Shown here in pieces: positions 48,290 to 59,937 of a stretch of 64,000 bases of DNA. Position numbers and translations under genes: made by a program. Positions within the stretch are counted from its first letter, which is position 1. Each line of letters begins with the position of its first letter. The DNA comes from Vitis vinifera (lineage: Eukaryota > Streptophyta > Magnoliopsida > Vitales > Vitaceae), in NCBI RefSeq assembly GCF_030704535.1, contig NC_081808.1, positions 21,951,501-22,015,500 on the forward strand, read 5' to 3'. The notes under the pieces were generated by a model. That model had not been told where the DNA came from and ran no database searches. It saw nothing but the letters and a program-made list of their open reading frames with translations.

Positions 48290-51200
48290 CTAACACCCTT
48301 TTACAAGCATACTCCCCCTCATGTCGATATCCTTGAATTGACGCATTCCAATTCTGTGTATTAACTTCTTGAATGTTGAGGTTGACAATGATTTTGTGAA
48401 TAAATCTGCTAGATTATCACTTGAGCGTATTTGTTGCACATCAATTTCACCACTCTTCTGGAGTTCATGTGTATAAAAGAATTTTGGTGAAATGTGTTTA
48501 GTTCTATCTCCTTTAATATAACCTCATGTTATTTGTGCAATGCATACAACATTATCTTCAAATAATATTGTCGGGTTACCTTTGATAGAGGAGAGTCCAC
48601 ATGATTCCCGAATATGTTGGATCATAGATCTTAGCCATATACATTCACGACTTGCTTCATGAATTGCCAGTATTTCTGAATGATTTGATGATGTGACCAC
48701 CATTATTTGTTTAACAGATCTCCATGAAATAGCAGTACCATTGCAATTAAACACATACCCTGTTTGTGATCTACCTTTATGTGGATCTGAAATATATCCT
48801 GCATCTGCATATCCAAGCAATTGTTGTTTTGATTCTCTTGAGTAAAATAAACCCATATCAGTAGTTCCGCGAAGATAACGCAATATATGTATGATACCAT
48901 TCTAATGTCTTCGAGTTGGAGCGGAACTGTATCTTGCTAATAAATTGATAGAAAAAGCAATGTCTGGACGTGTACAATTGGCAAGATACATAAGTGCACC
49001 AATAGCACTAAGATATGGTACTTCAGGACCAAGTAACTCTTCATCCTTTTCGCAAGGACGAAATGGGTCCTTTTTCACATCAAGTGATCGGACAACCATT
49101 GGAGAACTTAAAGGATGCGCTTTATCCATATAAAAATGCTTCAAAACTTTCTTAATGTATGTTGATTGATGTACTAAAACTCCATTTGGAAAATGCTCGA
49201 TCTACAGGCCAAGACAAAATTTTGTTTTTCCAAGATCTTTCATCTCAAATTCATTTTTCAAGTAATTTGTTGTTCTTGTGAGCTCTTCAAGAGTTTTAAC
49301 AAGATTTAAGTCATCAACATACACTGCAATAATTGCAAATCTGGTTTCTGATTTCTTAATGAAGATGCATGGGCATATAGGGTTATTCACATACCCTTCT
49401 TTTAACAAGTATTCGCTAAGGCGATTGTACCACATGCGTCCAGATTGCTTTAATTCATACAAGGATCGTTGTAACTTGATTAAGTACATGCTACAAGGCT
49501 TTGTATTATTTTCTTCAGGCAATTTAAATCCTTTAGGGATTTTCATGTATATATCATTATCCATAGATCCGTATAAATATGCTATAATAACATCCATGAG
49601 ACGCATATTCAGTCCTTCTGAGACTGCCAAACTAATTAAGAAACGAAATGTGATTGCGTTCATAACCGGAGAATATGTTTCCTCGTAGTCAATACCAGGT
49701 CTCTGCGAGAAACCTTGTGCTACTAATCGCGCTTTATATCTTATGATCTCATTATTCTCATTGCGTTTTCGTACAAATACCCATTTGTACCTAACAGGCT
49801 TTACATCTTCAGGTGTTTGGACTACAGATCCAAAAACTTCTCGTTTTGTTAATGAGTTTAACTCTGCATGTATAGCTTCTTTCCATTTTCGCCAATCATT
49901 TCTATGTCGACATTCTTCCACATTTCGTGGTTTGGGATCTTCATCATTTCTTATGATATCAGAGGCCACTTGGAAAGCAAGAATATTGCTAATAACAATA
50001 TTATTTCGATCCCATTTTTCCCCCGTGTATACATAACTTACTGAGATCTCACAATTTTCAGGTACCTGTGCCTCTTCAGGGGCTTCTCGTTCAATATGTG
50101 GATCTTCAAGGATTTCTTGTTCAATATGTGCCTCTTCGGGGGCTTCTTGTTCAATATGTGCCTCTTCAAGGGCTTTCTGCATTATTTATGCCTCTTCTAA
50201 GGTTATAGATTTATTAATTTTAAATTGATCAGTCATTTTGATGGCCTCTTCTAGAGTGCCAAGTTTTTTCTTAGGTTCTCCTCTTCCAGGGAGTTACATC
50301 CTTTGAGCCGATAGGTCTACCACGCTTTAGGCGTATCTTAAATTCATTTGTTAATTGTCCTACAGGGACATTAATCCTTGCTGGAGTATTTGCAGCCGGG
50401 ATATGTGACTTTGTCACTTTCTTTGTATCAATAAATGCATCTGGTAAAGATTTTGCAAATGAATGATCCTTTGAACTTCTGGTTCACATTGATTTTGTAC
50501 GAGGATCAAGATGGGTCATAGTAGATGTTTTCCAACTAATTTCTCGTCGTTCTTCAGGAATCGACTTTTCTCTCCCTAATGACGGGAAAACATTCTCATT
50601 AAAATGACAATCTGCACAGCGGGCTGTAAAAACATCGTCTGTCAAAGGTTCAAGATATCTTATGATAGATGGAGAATCAAAACCTACATAAATCCCAAGT
50701 CTTCATTGGAGACCCATTTTAGTGCGTTGTGTAGGTGCAATTGGTACATATACTGCACAACCAAAGATTCGTAAGTGAGAGATATTTGGTTGTTTTCCAA
50801 GCACAAGTTGTGAAGGAGAGTATTCATGGTAAGTTGTAGGTCGAATACAGACTAAAACTGCAGCATGCATAATAGCATGACCCTAGGCGGAAGTAGGTAA
50901 TTTGGTTTTCATTAGTAATGGTCGAGTTATCAACTAGAGACGTTTGATGAAGGATTTTGCTAAACCATTTTGGGTATGAGTATGAGCAACAGGATGCTCA
51001 ATATTTATCCCTACTGACATGCAATAGTCAATGAATGTTTGAGAAGTAAATTCACCAGCATTATCAAGACGTATTGTCTAGATTAGATAATCTAGAAATT
51101 GTGCTCGTAATCTAATTATTTGTGCAAGGAGTTTAGCAAAGGAAACGTTACGTGTAGAAAGGAGACAAACATGTGACCACCTAGTAGAAGCATCTATTAA

Positions 51201-51906
51201 GATCATAAAATAACAGAATGGTCCACATGGTGGATGGATAGGCCCACATATGTCCCCATGTATTCTTTCTAAAAAGATTGGTGACACAGATATGACTTTA
51301 GTAAAAGATGGTCTGATTATCAATTTACCTTGTGAGCAGGCAGCACATGAGTATTCATTGGGTGAAAGAATCTTCTGGTTCTTTAGTGGATGCCCATGTG
51401 AGTGTTCGATTATTCGACACTTCATTGAAGACCCTGGGTGACCTAGCCTGTCATGCCAAAGGATAAAAACTTTTGGGTTGTTGAACTTTTGGTTCACGAC
51501 AACGTATGATTCAATAGGCTTTATAGTTGTATGATACAACCTAGAGAAGAAAGCCAAGAGTTTTTCCATTATAAGCTTCTGACCAGATATAATGGAAGTA
51601 ATGTAAAGATATTCTACATTATCTTCATTCATAGTTTCAATATGATATCCATTTCTGCGGATATCTTTAAAACTGAGCAAATTTCTTCTGGATTTGCTAG
51701 AATATAAAGCGTCATTTATATGGAATCTAGTTCCATTTGACAACGTTATGTTTGCTATTTCAAAGCCTTCAACTAAGTTTGTAGTACCAGATATGGTACT
51801 TACATTAGCAAGATTAATGTCAATTCGAAGAAATATCTTTTATCTCGAAAAATTGTGTGCGCGGTCGCACAGTCTGCGAGACATACATCATCCTCATTCA
51901 TCTTGA
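48290..51906 (-). pseudogene. Copia B pol remnant
   Basis: Recognisable on the minus strand in order: protease motif region (about 51900), integrase zinc-finger part LWHDRLGHPGSSM, HGDICGP core, the integrase-RT linker with the 11-residue repeats (50182-50050), RT with AVYVDDLNLV (about 49320), and RNase H. Long open parts are 51743-51078, 50182-49202, 49144-48902 and 48883-48524. Numerous stops (for example a TAG in the integrase C-terminal part at about 50885) and frameshifts make it inactive. Confidence 0.9.
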
Positions 51907-52036
51907 GACCAAATAACACATGGATTTCAGATATAAAAAAAAAAAAAAAAAAAAAACAAGGCATAATGTAAATAACAAAGTAAATCAGATGTAAATATAA
52001 GACATAATAATATATTATTTCATATATAAAGTAACA

Positions 52037-52752
52037 TCAATCAATGTTAATTTTCTCATCATTTATCAAATGGTCTATTTTTTCATTGGGACCTCCAAAA
52101 AAATCAATGTCATAACAGGTTAGGTCCAATCCATCACCATCGGTAAAGTTCATCTCTATCTCTTTTCCTTTAACTTTTATTGATATTTAGTAAAGGTCGA
52201 CCAAATGTTTGGGCGTATGACAAATACGTGATTAATACCCCTTAATACCACATCTATAACAATTATTCTCATGATTCTTAGGAGGTTTATCTTGTAAACG
52301 CTTCCCATTTTCTTGTTTTGCCTCAGTATTGTTCCATTTCGTATTGTTCCACTTCTGGTGGTGCAATGAGGCTTTCATTTTCTGAGAATTATTACTATAA
52401 GAACCATGGTATCAGGGATTTCTTTCACGACCACAATCACGTTCTCATCCACGTCCACAAGTTTGGGACGATATTGCATTCACTCTAGGGAATGATTCAA
52501 ATCTAGTTGGATGAGACTGGTGAGTTTTCATCCAAATCTCTTTTTTTTATAAAAAAAAAAACCTTCATGGAGATGATGATAAAGGAAAATCAATGCTTTT
52601 ACGCGATCCTGTAGGGATGCTTGATTTCCTTATTTGATCGTAGCTCTAAGACTCATTGCATCAAGATGTAATTCAGTATCAAGGATCCAAGATAGATAGT
52701 TCTTTCCCGAAATGTCAAGTGCCACAAATTCGAGTTTTGTGATATTCGACAT
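52037..52752 (-). pseudogene. Copia B gag remnant, internally deleted
   Basis: Starts at an ATG (52752-52750) matching the Copia A gag start. Compared with Copia A, about 340 bp from the middle of gag are missing; the junction is near 52535-52565 in a T/A tract. The zinc-knuckle part is present but mutated. The frame end shares the same TGA context as Copia A. Confidence 0.75.
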
Positions 52753-52985
52753 TGTCAGACAACTTCATATATATGACAAAACAATATTATTAGAATCAGT
52801 TATAATAACTTGATAACATTGGTATAACTTTGATTATAAACAAAATCAAATAATTTGTTTACAACTTTTAACAATATGTAACAAAACAAATCAACAATAA
52901 TATAAATATGTAAAATTTTATTCTATATAAATAACTTTAAGTGAAGATACGAGAATTACCTTCAGAACAATTCGTACTAATAACG

Positions 52986-53360
52986 TGTTGTAAAATAAGG
53001 ACAAATATAATGCAAATCAAAGTAGTAGAGATAAAATATATCTTACTTTGATATATAATATGAAAGAAGGAATCAAAGAAGAGAATTAAGAAAGTGAAAG
53101 AAAGAGAGAGAGAGAAAGAGAAAAAGAGAGAGAGAGAATGAGAGGAAGAACTTTTCTTTCTTTTTCTCGGGATGTCTATTACAGAAGACGGGAAACCCTT
53201 TTATAGGCTTTTCAAACGGCTTCCATTAATATCCTCATTAATGAATATTAATGAAACCCATAAATAACATTAATGGTTTCCATTAATGAGTATTAATGGA
53301 AGTCATAAATAATACTTAATTAACATTAATATAATGAAATTCATTACTACAATTATAACA
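52986..53360 (-). repeat. Copia B 5' LTR (375 bp)
   Basis: Same structure as the 3' LTR, with an expanded GA tract (about 53098-53138). The minus-strand TATA box TATAAAA is at 53205-53199. A primer-site region follows at 52985-52972 with two changes relative to Copia A. Confidence 0.93.
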
Positions 53361-53365
53361 TAAAT

Positions 53366-54069
53366 ATGCTTATAATTTAATTAATGTATTTATTTAAAAT
53401 CAAATTTTGTATAATAAATTAAGTAGGTTGGTATTATAATTAAATTAATCAGGTCAAATATTGAATCAATCATTTCGAATTATATTCATGTTTTATATGG
53501 TGACGCAAAAATAATTCATTTATTAAATAAATTATATAAATTAATATAAATTTAATCATAAATATAATTATACTTAATTCAAAATTATGAAAAAACATGT
53601 CGGTTTCAAGTTGCTTTACTTAATCATATGAATATCAAACATCTTTCATAGGCTGATAAATCCTTTTATTTGCCTTAACAAGGACACGATGAAGTTGGAA
53701 TGTGGCTTGCTCCCCAAGAGTTGAAGTTAGAAGATCCTGGAACACGGTGGAGTGACACGTGTACACTTATGTAGCTACCATGATCATTTTGATGTAAGAT
53801 GGCTGATTGGATTTGGGCCCAAGCATGAAAACAGATATTGGGCCAGCCCAGCCCTAGCTGAGATGTGGCCAGGCTTTGAGGTTTAGGGCTTTTCTTAAGC
53901 TAATCTTTTAATAAAATTATTCAAACATGTGGAGAATATTCTTTTAATGAGCTAAAAAAATAGCTTTTGTCATTTACAAAACTATCCAAACAGGGCTTAG
54001 AAAGATGATATGTAGTATAACTAAGCATTCTCATATTAAGTGAATTATGTTGTACAAAATTTTTTAAAG
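53366..54069. other. Gene-free stretch right of Copia B
   Basis: AT-rich, with a less AT-rich island at 53680-53880 containing no protein-like frame. No feature recognised. Confidence 0.5.
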
Positions 54070-54342
54070 TTATGTTTAGTTCCTGAAAAATTTGGGGGAA
54101 ATAAAATAAAAAGAAAATAAAAAATAGATTTAAAATCAATAAATTATTTTTACATATTTTTTCAAACTCATTTCACTTATTTCCTTTTATTATATAAAAA
54201 CTAAATAATTTAAAAATATATAAATTTTGGACTAATTTTAATCATATATGATTTTATTTTGTAGCGAAACTATACATAAGAAAATTGTTTTCTTTTAACA
54301 TTTTTTTTCTTTTGTTGGTACATTTTGAAAACCAAACCTAGT
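54070..54342 (+). mobile_element. Miniature inverted-repeat element, family M copy 2
   Basis: The left end TTATGTTTAGTTCCTGAAAA pairs with the complement of the right end (ACTAGGTTTGGTTTTCAAAA). The inside is closely similar to 17740-18051 in the same orientation. Confidence 0.6.
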
Positions 54343-54602
54343 CTATTAAAAGATCTTCGGCAAAAAAATTTGTATAATATGTTTGGTTCGAAGAAAATGT
54401 TGATGAGAAAAGGAAAAACCATGTTAAAAAAAAAGTTTTTATATTTAATTAATTTACTAAAAAAAATATGAAAGAAAATCAAATATGGTTAAAATCATTT
54501 ATAAATTTATACGATTATGTTTGGTCCTCATAAAATATTAATTATGTTTTATTCCCAGAAAATACTAATGAAAAAAATGTAAAAGAAAATGATTTTTTTT
54601 TT

Positions 54603-54851
54603 TTATGTTTGGTTGTCTTGTGAAAAATATAAAATAAAATAAAATATAATTAAAACTAATTAAAAATTCATATATATTTAAATTATTTAATTTTTATATT
54701 GATGAGTTAAAATAAATAAAATGAGTTTTAAGTAACAAAAAAAATAATTTATTGACTTTAATTTATTTTTTATTTATTTTTTCACTTTTTCTTTCTTTCT
54801 ATTTTTCCTTTATATTTTCTTTTCCTCAAATTTTCTAGGAACCAAACATAG
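54603..54851 (-). mobile_element. Miniature inverted-repeat element, family M copy 3
   Basis: Ends TTATGTTTGGTTGTCTTGTG and, complemented, CTATGTTTGGTTCCTAGAAA. The inside matches copy 2 in opposite orientation. Confidence 0.6.
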
Positions 54852-54888
54852 AAGGGAAGAAGAAAAATATTAAAAAAAAAATATTTTA

Positions 54889-55132
54889 TTATGTTTGGTT
54901 GTAGTATGAAAAATACCAAATAAAATAATATATAATTAAAATTAATTAAAAAATTATATATATTTAAATTATTCAATCCTTATACCAATAAATTACAATA
55001 AGTAAAATGAGTTTAAAGTAATAAAAAAAATTACCCGACTTTTAATCTATTTTTTTTCTTCACTTTTTTCTTTCTTTCTATTTTTCTTTTGAATTTTATT
55101 TCCCCTAATTTTTTCGGAAACCAAATATAGCC
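54889..55132 (-). mobile_element. Miniature inverted-repeat element, family M copy 4
   Basis: Ends TTATGTTTGGTTGTAGTATG and, complemented, CTATATTTGGTTTCCGAAAA. Same orientation as copy 3 and only about 40 bp from it, so the pair may be a local duplication or nested insertions. Confidence 0.6.
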
Positions 55133-55134
55133 TC

Positions 55135-55504
55135 TTTTTTTTTCAAATTATTTATTCTTTACATAACCCAACAAAAAAAGAAAAACGAAAAAAGAAATGA
55201 GTTAAAAAAATATATACAAATAAATTATTAACATTAAATTTATTTTATTAATTTTTCTCATTTCTTCTCTCTTTTATTTCTTTCTCTACATCATCCCTTG
55301 AACTTTTCAATAAACCAATCATAGGGCAAGTGGCTTATGCCCTTCACTCTTGGCTACTTGATGGAATAGACCAATTTATAGGCTCGCTTTCCTCATGCGA
55401 CATGGTACTTCTTTGTTTCTATTTCTTCTTTGAACTGGTGGGTCACATCGACTATTGAAGAATACAAATCACATATGCCATGAAAAGCCTTCTATGAATA
55501 ATCC

Positions 55505-55535
<31 letters not shown>

Positions 55536-58500
55536 TGAATAAAGTCGTAGTGTTTTGGACTGGGGTTGGGCTGTCTCACTCTACATGTGAAAGGCATTTA
55601 AGAAAGCTGTAGCCATTCAGCAATGGAAAAGTCACCCATCCGAGTAAAAATATCTGTTGGTGGGAGGAAGAAGGTGGGTGATTCATACATGCATAGCATG
55701 ATCAGGTTTTTCTCACTGCAAGCCTTGAAATTGAGTTTTGGGTGAAAATGACACATTTATTAAAAAAAATATATAAAATATAACTCTTTTTTGAAACTTA
55801 TATTTAAAATGGTTTTTTTATGTCACATGGGCATTATGTTATAAAAAAATATTTTTTTTTAATTATTTTAGTTGAAGCCTTAATTGCCAACTGAAACTTC
55901 ATTTTTGAATTAAAATCGCAATTGTCGTCTGAGGCTTTATTTTAACTAAAGTTTCAATTGATAATTACGGCTTCATTTTTAACCCAAAACTCATTGAAAT
56001 ATTGAGTATGTATATACATATGCCTGTGCTTTTCCAATAATGACTCATGTTTTCAACAAATTAATTAATACGCGTCTTCTTGGCTGAGTTTGGTCGACTA
56101 GCCAGTAGCCAGCCATTCTCATCCACCCATTTTCAGAGCATGAAGCATACTGGTTTTCAAATGCTCCTCAGCTTTCACACCCCACGCAAACATCACAGTT
56201 GCCGTGGAATGACTTTTACAATGATAGTGAAAGAGAGGTAATCTCTACGCGGGGGCAACCTGGTTGGCTAGCTAGCTCTATACAATGACCTCATAGTTTT
56301 CAATCTTCCGTATCTTCCGTTCAAGTACTTGAAATCCTTCCAATTCCAACAAGATGAGGTTAATCCTCCAAGAAATTCAACCAAAGAGATTAATAAATTG
56401 ACACTAATCTCCAAGGATGACATGTTCAAACCACCGTAGTTTGTTTCTTTTTCAAAGCTTATGACAAGTCTTATTTGGACCGACTAATTTATCTAAAGAG
56501 ATCATGATTTAAAAATACTTAAACTACATTTAATTTGTAGGATAAAATATGTATATTATAAGATATTATATCTCACATGAAAAATATGCATCCTATGTTA
56601 TAATTTTCAATAGAATATAATATATTTGAATATACATATAGTATGAATATGATATTTTGAGGTGGTACATTTAATAAGATATGTTATATTATATAATGTT
56701 TATATTTAATTTGTAAAATGAATAAAAAATAATATGAAATATATATTATTTTTAATGTTTAAATTAAAAATTATATTACATTCCAATATTTTTTATTTAA
56801 AAAAATGAAATTTCTCTTATGTTTAATAATATTGATGATTGAAATATTTAAACTTTATAAATAATTTTTTTATATTATGTTATTTAATATATAAAAATAA
56901 TTTATATGTCATATATTAATATTATTTTATAAATATTTTTTAACTATAAATTTAATATATAATAAAAAAAATTATTTTGCAAAATGTGTATATAAAAATA
57001 ATAAAAAAAAATTGTAAAAAATAAATTTATGGCATGCTATTACATATCTTATGTAGAATAGATAATAAAAAAATGGTAGATAATATACTCCACTACTTAT
57101 CATTTCCCATGTTTAATTGAATATAAAGATATGATAAGTGATGAAATAACTTATCATATTGCATCACCAACTGGGATATAATAAGAATAAAATATAATAT
57201 CTCATTTCTTATCCTATCTTATTATATTCATTCAACCAAATATGACCAACAAGTTTTGGTTAAATATACCTCATCCCTTCATCGAATATCTTATTTATCA
57301 TTCATATTTCTAATTTTCACTCACCTCCTCCCCATTCATTTAAAATAAGGGAGGTATTTAATGAAATTTCAAATCTATGAAGGTTGGGTTAAATGTATTT
57401 AGTCAAAATCTTAGGGGAGCTAAATGAAATTAATAAATAAAAAAAACAATGTTTTTTTCTATAGAAATTCTAATTTAGTTTTTCTAAAGAGATTTTTCAT
57501 TATTAATAAAAATTTTAAATACCCATTTTAAAATTATAACTCTAAATTTAATTTATTGGATTGTAAAATTTGAATAAATTTTGTTATACTTTGTTGAAGA
57601 TGTCAAAAGTTGAGCTGCTCGGTCAAATGGTGTGAGTTGAGTGTTAATGCATTCCATGGATGTAGGGATCACATTGATCGTTGAACCACGTTAAAAATAT
57701 TTTATTTTTATTTTTATTTTTGACTCGTATGTACATGATTAACATAATTTTGATTAAAGTAAAAAAATATTAATTATTATTATTTTATTCTTTTTGCCAA
57801 TTAATGATTTCATCTATAAAGATGGATAAATTTTGACCTAATGGTCTCATTGGAGTTGGTTTGGTGTGGGCCTCTTTACTTCAGACCTTCTTCTATACAA
57901 ATTTGATTGGTGAGTCAAGCATAACATTGCCCAATCATCAGAAAGTAGGCATTGAGCAGACTTTTGGGTGCTTGGATCTTTCAGCTTATGGCTTAAATGG
58001 TAAAGCCAATGCAAACCCAAAAGAATTAGGCTCAAAATCATTGTTCAAAGAAGAAAGTGGGGGTTGTTGTAAACACATCAATATCTCTTCTTTACAACTC
58101 CTACCTTTTCCCATTTTTGTATTTTATTATTATTAAATAATATCATCTTTGGTCTTTGTAGCATGGTAGCATCTCCTCAACTTAGCTTATTACAAAAGTG
58201 GCTTAATTTATTACAAAATTGGCTTATAATGAGGTGGGAAGAATAATAAATAAATAAAAATAAAATTTGGAAGCATGAGGGATTAGATCTAGATTGCACA
58301 CGTGTCTCTTAGCTCAAATAGAGAATGATTCGTGTGAGACACATGTCATGCTCAAACCAACTCTTGCTCAACTTGTCCACCCCCTTCCCTTCTGACTTAA
58401 TTTTATCACTCACCACACGCCAATACAAAAACACAATGCTAATTACCAATATTTTAATTTCTATTTCTCAAAAATAAAATAAAAAATTGACTTATCTCCC

Positions 58501-58900
58501 ACTTGCTTTATTATCATCCATATATATGAATTTTTATACCAAGAAATAATATTTAATATCTTCTAATGTATTAAGAAAATAAAAAAAAATCTTTATTAAA
58601 GGATTTTAGAACTTGAAATCTCGATTATTAAAGTCGTAGGAATTTTTATTTATCAAAATTACAATTTTAAAAAAAATCTAAAAGTAGGGTAATATTCCAA
58701 ACAAAGCTCATATTAGTTTTTTATATTTTTAGAGGATTAAATAAAATAACTTAAAATATAAAATAATAATATTGAAGGGGGAGAGGTACATATTTAGTTG
58801 AAGGGCATTTTTAGCGGAAGGGTTTTTTTTTTTTCTTTAATAATTAATTAATTAATTAAATTTATTTATTCTGTCAAGACTCAAGCTGTATGAACAAACT
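55135..58900. other. Gene-free AT-rich stretch upstream of the PP2C gene
   Basis: Contains an AT microsatellite (55505-55531). A candidate inverted-repeat element lies around 56520-57245: the right end complement reads CATATTTGGTTGAATGAATA and the left 'acatttaatttgtaggataa' is weakly similar. Otherwise no gene. The open frame at 57861-58136 has no protein features. Confidence 0.45.
55505..55531. repeat. (AT)n microsatellite
   Basis: Uninterrupted AT run of about 27 bases. Confidence 0.9.
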
Positions 58901-58959
58901 AGCTTGTCTGGCTGTGATTATAAGTGGAGCCCATGGCTGCCCATTTGCATTGCTGGCTC

Positions 58960-59937
58960 TCGGCCATCGCTTTGTTCGTTTTCTTTTATAGGGTTTGTCT
59001 GCTCAGTGCTGAGAAAGACCAAAAGGGACTACAAAGAGAGAGAGTTTCAGTTTGTTCAATCACACTCAAAGCTTTATTTATTTATTTATTTTTTTGTTGG
59101 TTTTTTTTTTTATTCCTTTTATTTTTATTTGTTACTGCTACTTATTGCTCTTCAATTTCCCCTCTTTATCTATTATCCATCTTCTTCATCTTCTCTCAAG
59201 AAAAAGAAGAGAAGAATAGCAAAAACCCAACAACTATCACAGACCCTGTTTACTGTCTGATTTGATGGATCTACAGATCTAACCCTCTTTCACGACCCAC
59301 ATGTATTGCTCTGTTTCTTTCAGATCTCCATCCCTTTCGTCTGGTACGATTCAGTAGCTGACCAAAAGGCCTTTTATCATTACTGTGAGTTTGTTTTCCC
59401 TTATTTTATTTCTTGTTTATGTGCACAGAGACTGAAATTTACGTGATTGTTGTTTGTTTAAGTTCTGGTGTGGGGAGGGGGTATGGGTTTTTGGGTCTGT
59501 ATGGCCAGAAAATTATATGATTAGAGTTTGGTGGGTAAAGGTGGATTTGACCTCTGCTTTTGGCCACAGCCCCCCCTATGGTGTTTTTGTTGGTTTCTTT
59601 GTTTTACAGGGACTGTTTGTATTTGGGTCATGGCCTTTTTTCTGTTTTGAGTAGAAATAGAACTGGGCTTTGGATTTCAGACCTTTATCTTGTCATTTGT
59701 TGAGATTGTTAGCTGAAGCTAACCCAAGAGGGTGATTTATTTCGTCATTTGTTTGATCTAAATCGAAATTTTGTTGTGGTTGTCATTCTTTAGTTTTGTA
59801 AATTTAATTTTTGGTTCTGATGATGTATCCTGTGGTCTGTAGGGAGGAGGAGGCTGGTGGGGGGTTTTTTGGTTGGAGTGCTGTTGCATCCGTTTTGGAT
59901 GTGGAGGTATTGGAGGTTGGCTTGGGTGAAATGAGGG
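58960..59937 (+). promoter_or_regulatory. Predicted 5' leader of the PP2C gene with a leader intron
   Basis: CT-rich DNA with T tracts (59080-59210) is typical of plant leaders. A donor ACT/GTGAGT at 59385 and acceptor TCTGTAG/GG at 59842 would define a leader intron of about 458 bp. If spliced there, the only ATG left between the acceptor and the start codon apart from 59931 is a 12-codon upstream frame at 59899-59934. Inferred from splice-site appearance only. Confidence 0.4.

Larger units (their letters stand above)
47733..53360 (-). mobile_element. Copia B: older Ty1/Copia element of the same family, minus strand
   Basis: LTRs at 47733-48089 (3') and 52986-53360 (5') with a perfect 5-bp target duplication TAAAT (47728-47732 and 53361-53365). 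I counted about 16 substitutions plus a microsatellite indel between the LTRs, several times more than in Copia A. The internal region aligns with Copia A along its length but has many stops and a gag deletion. LTR 3' halves and the TATA box are shared with Copia A; the U3 parts differ strongly. Confidence 0.93.

Noticed and set aside
57847..58136. Open frames on both strands upstream of PP2C
   Set aside because: No family resemblance and no promoter-like context; likely chance in slightly less AT-rich DNA.
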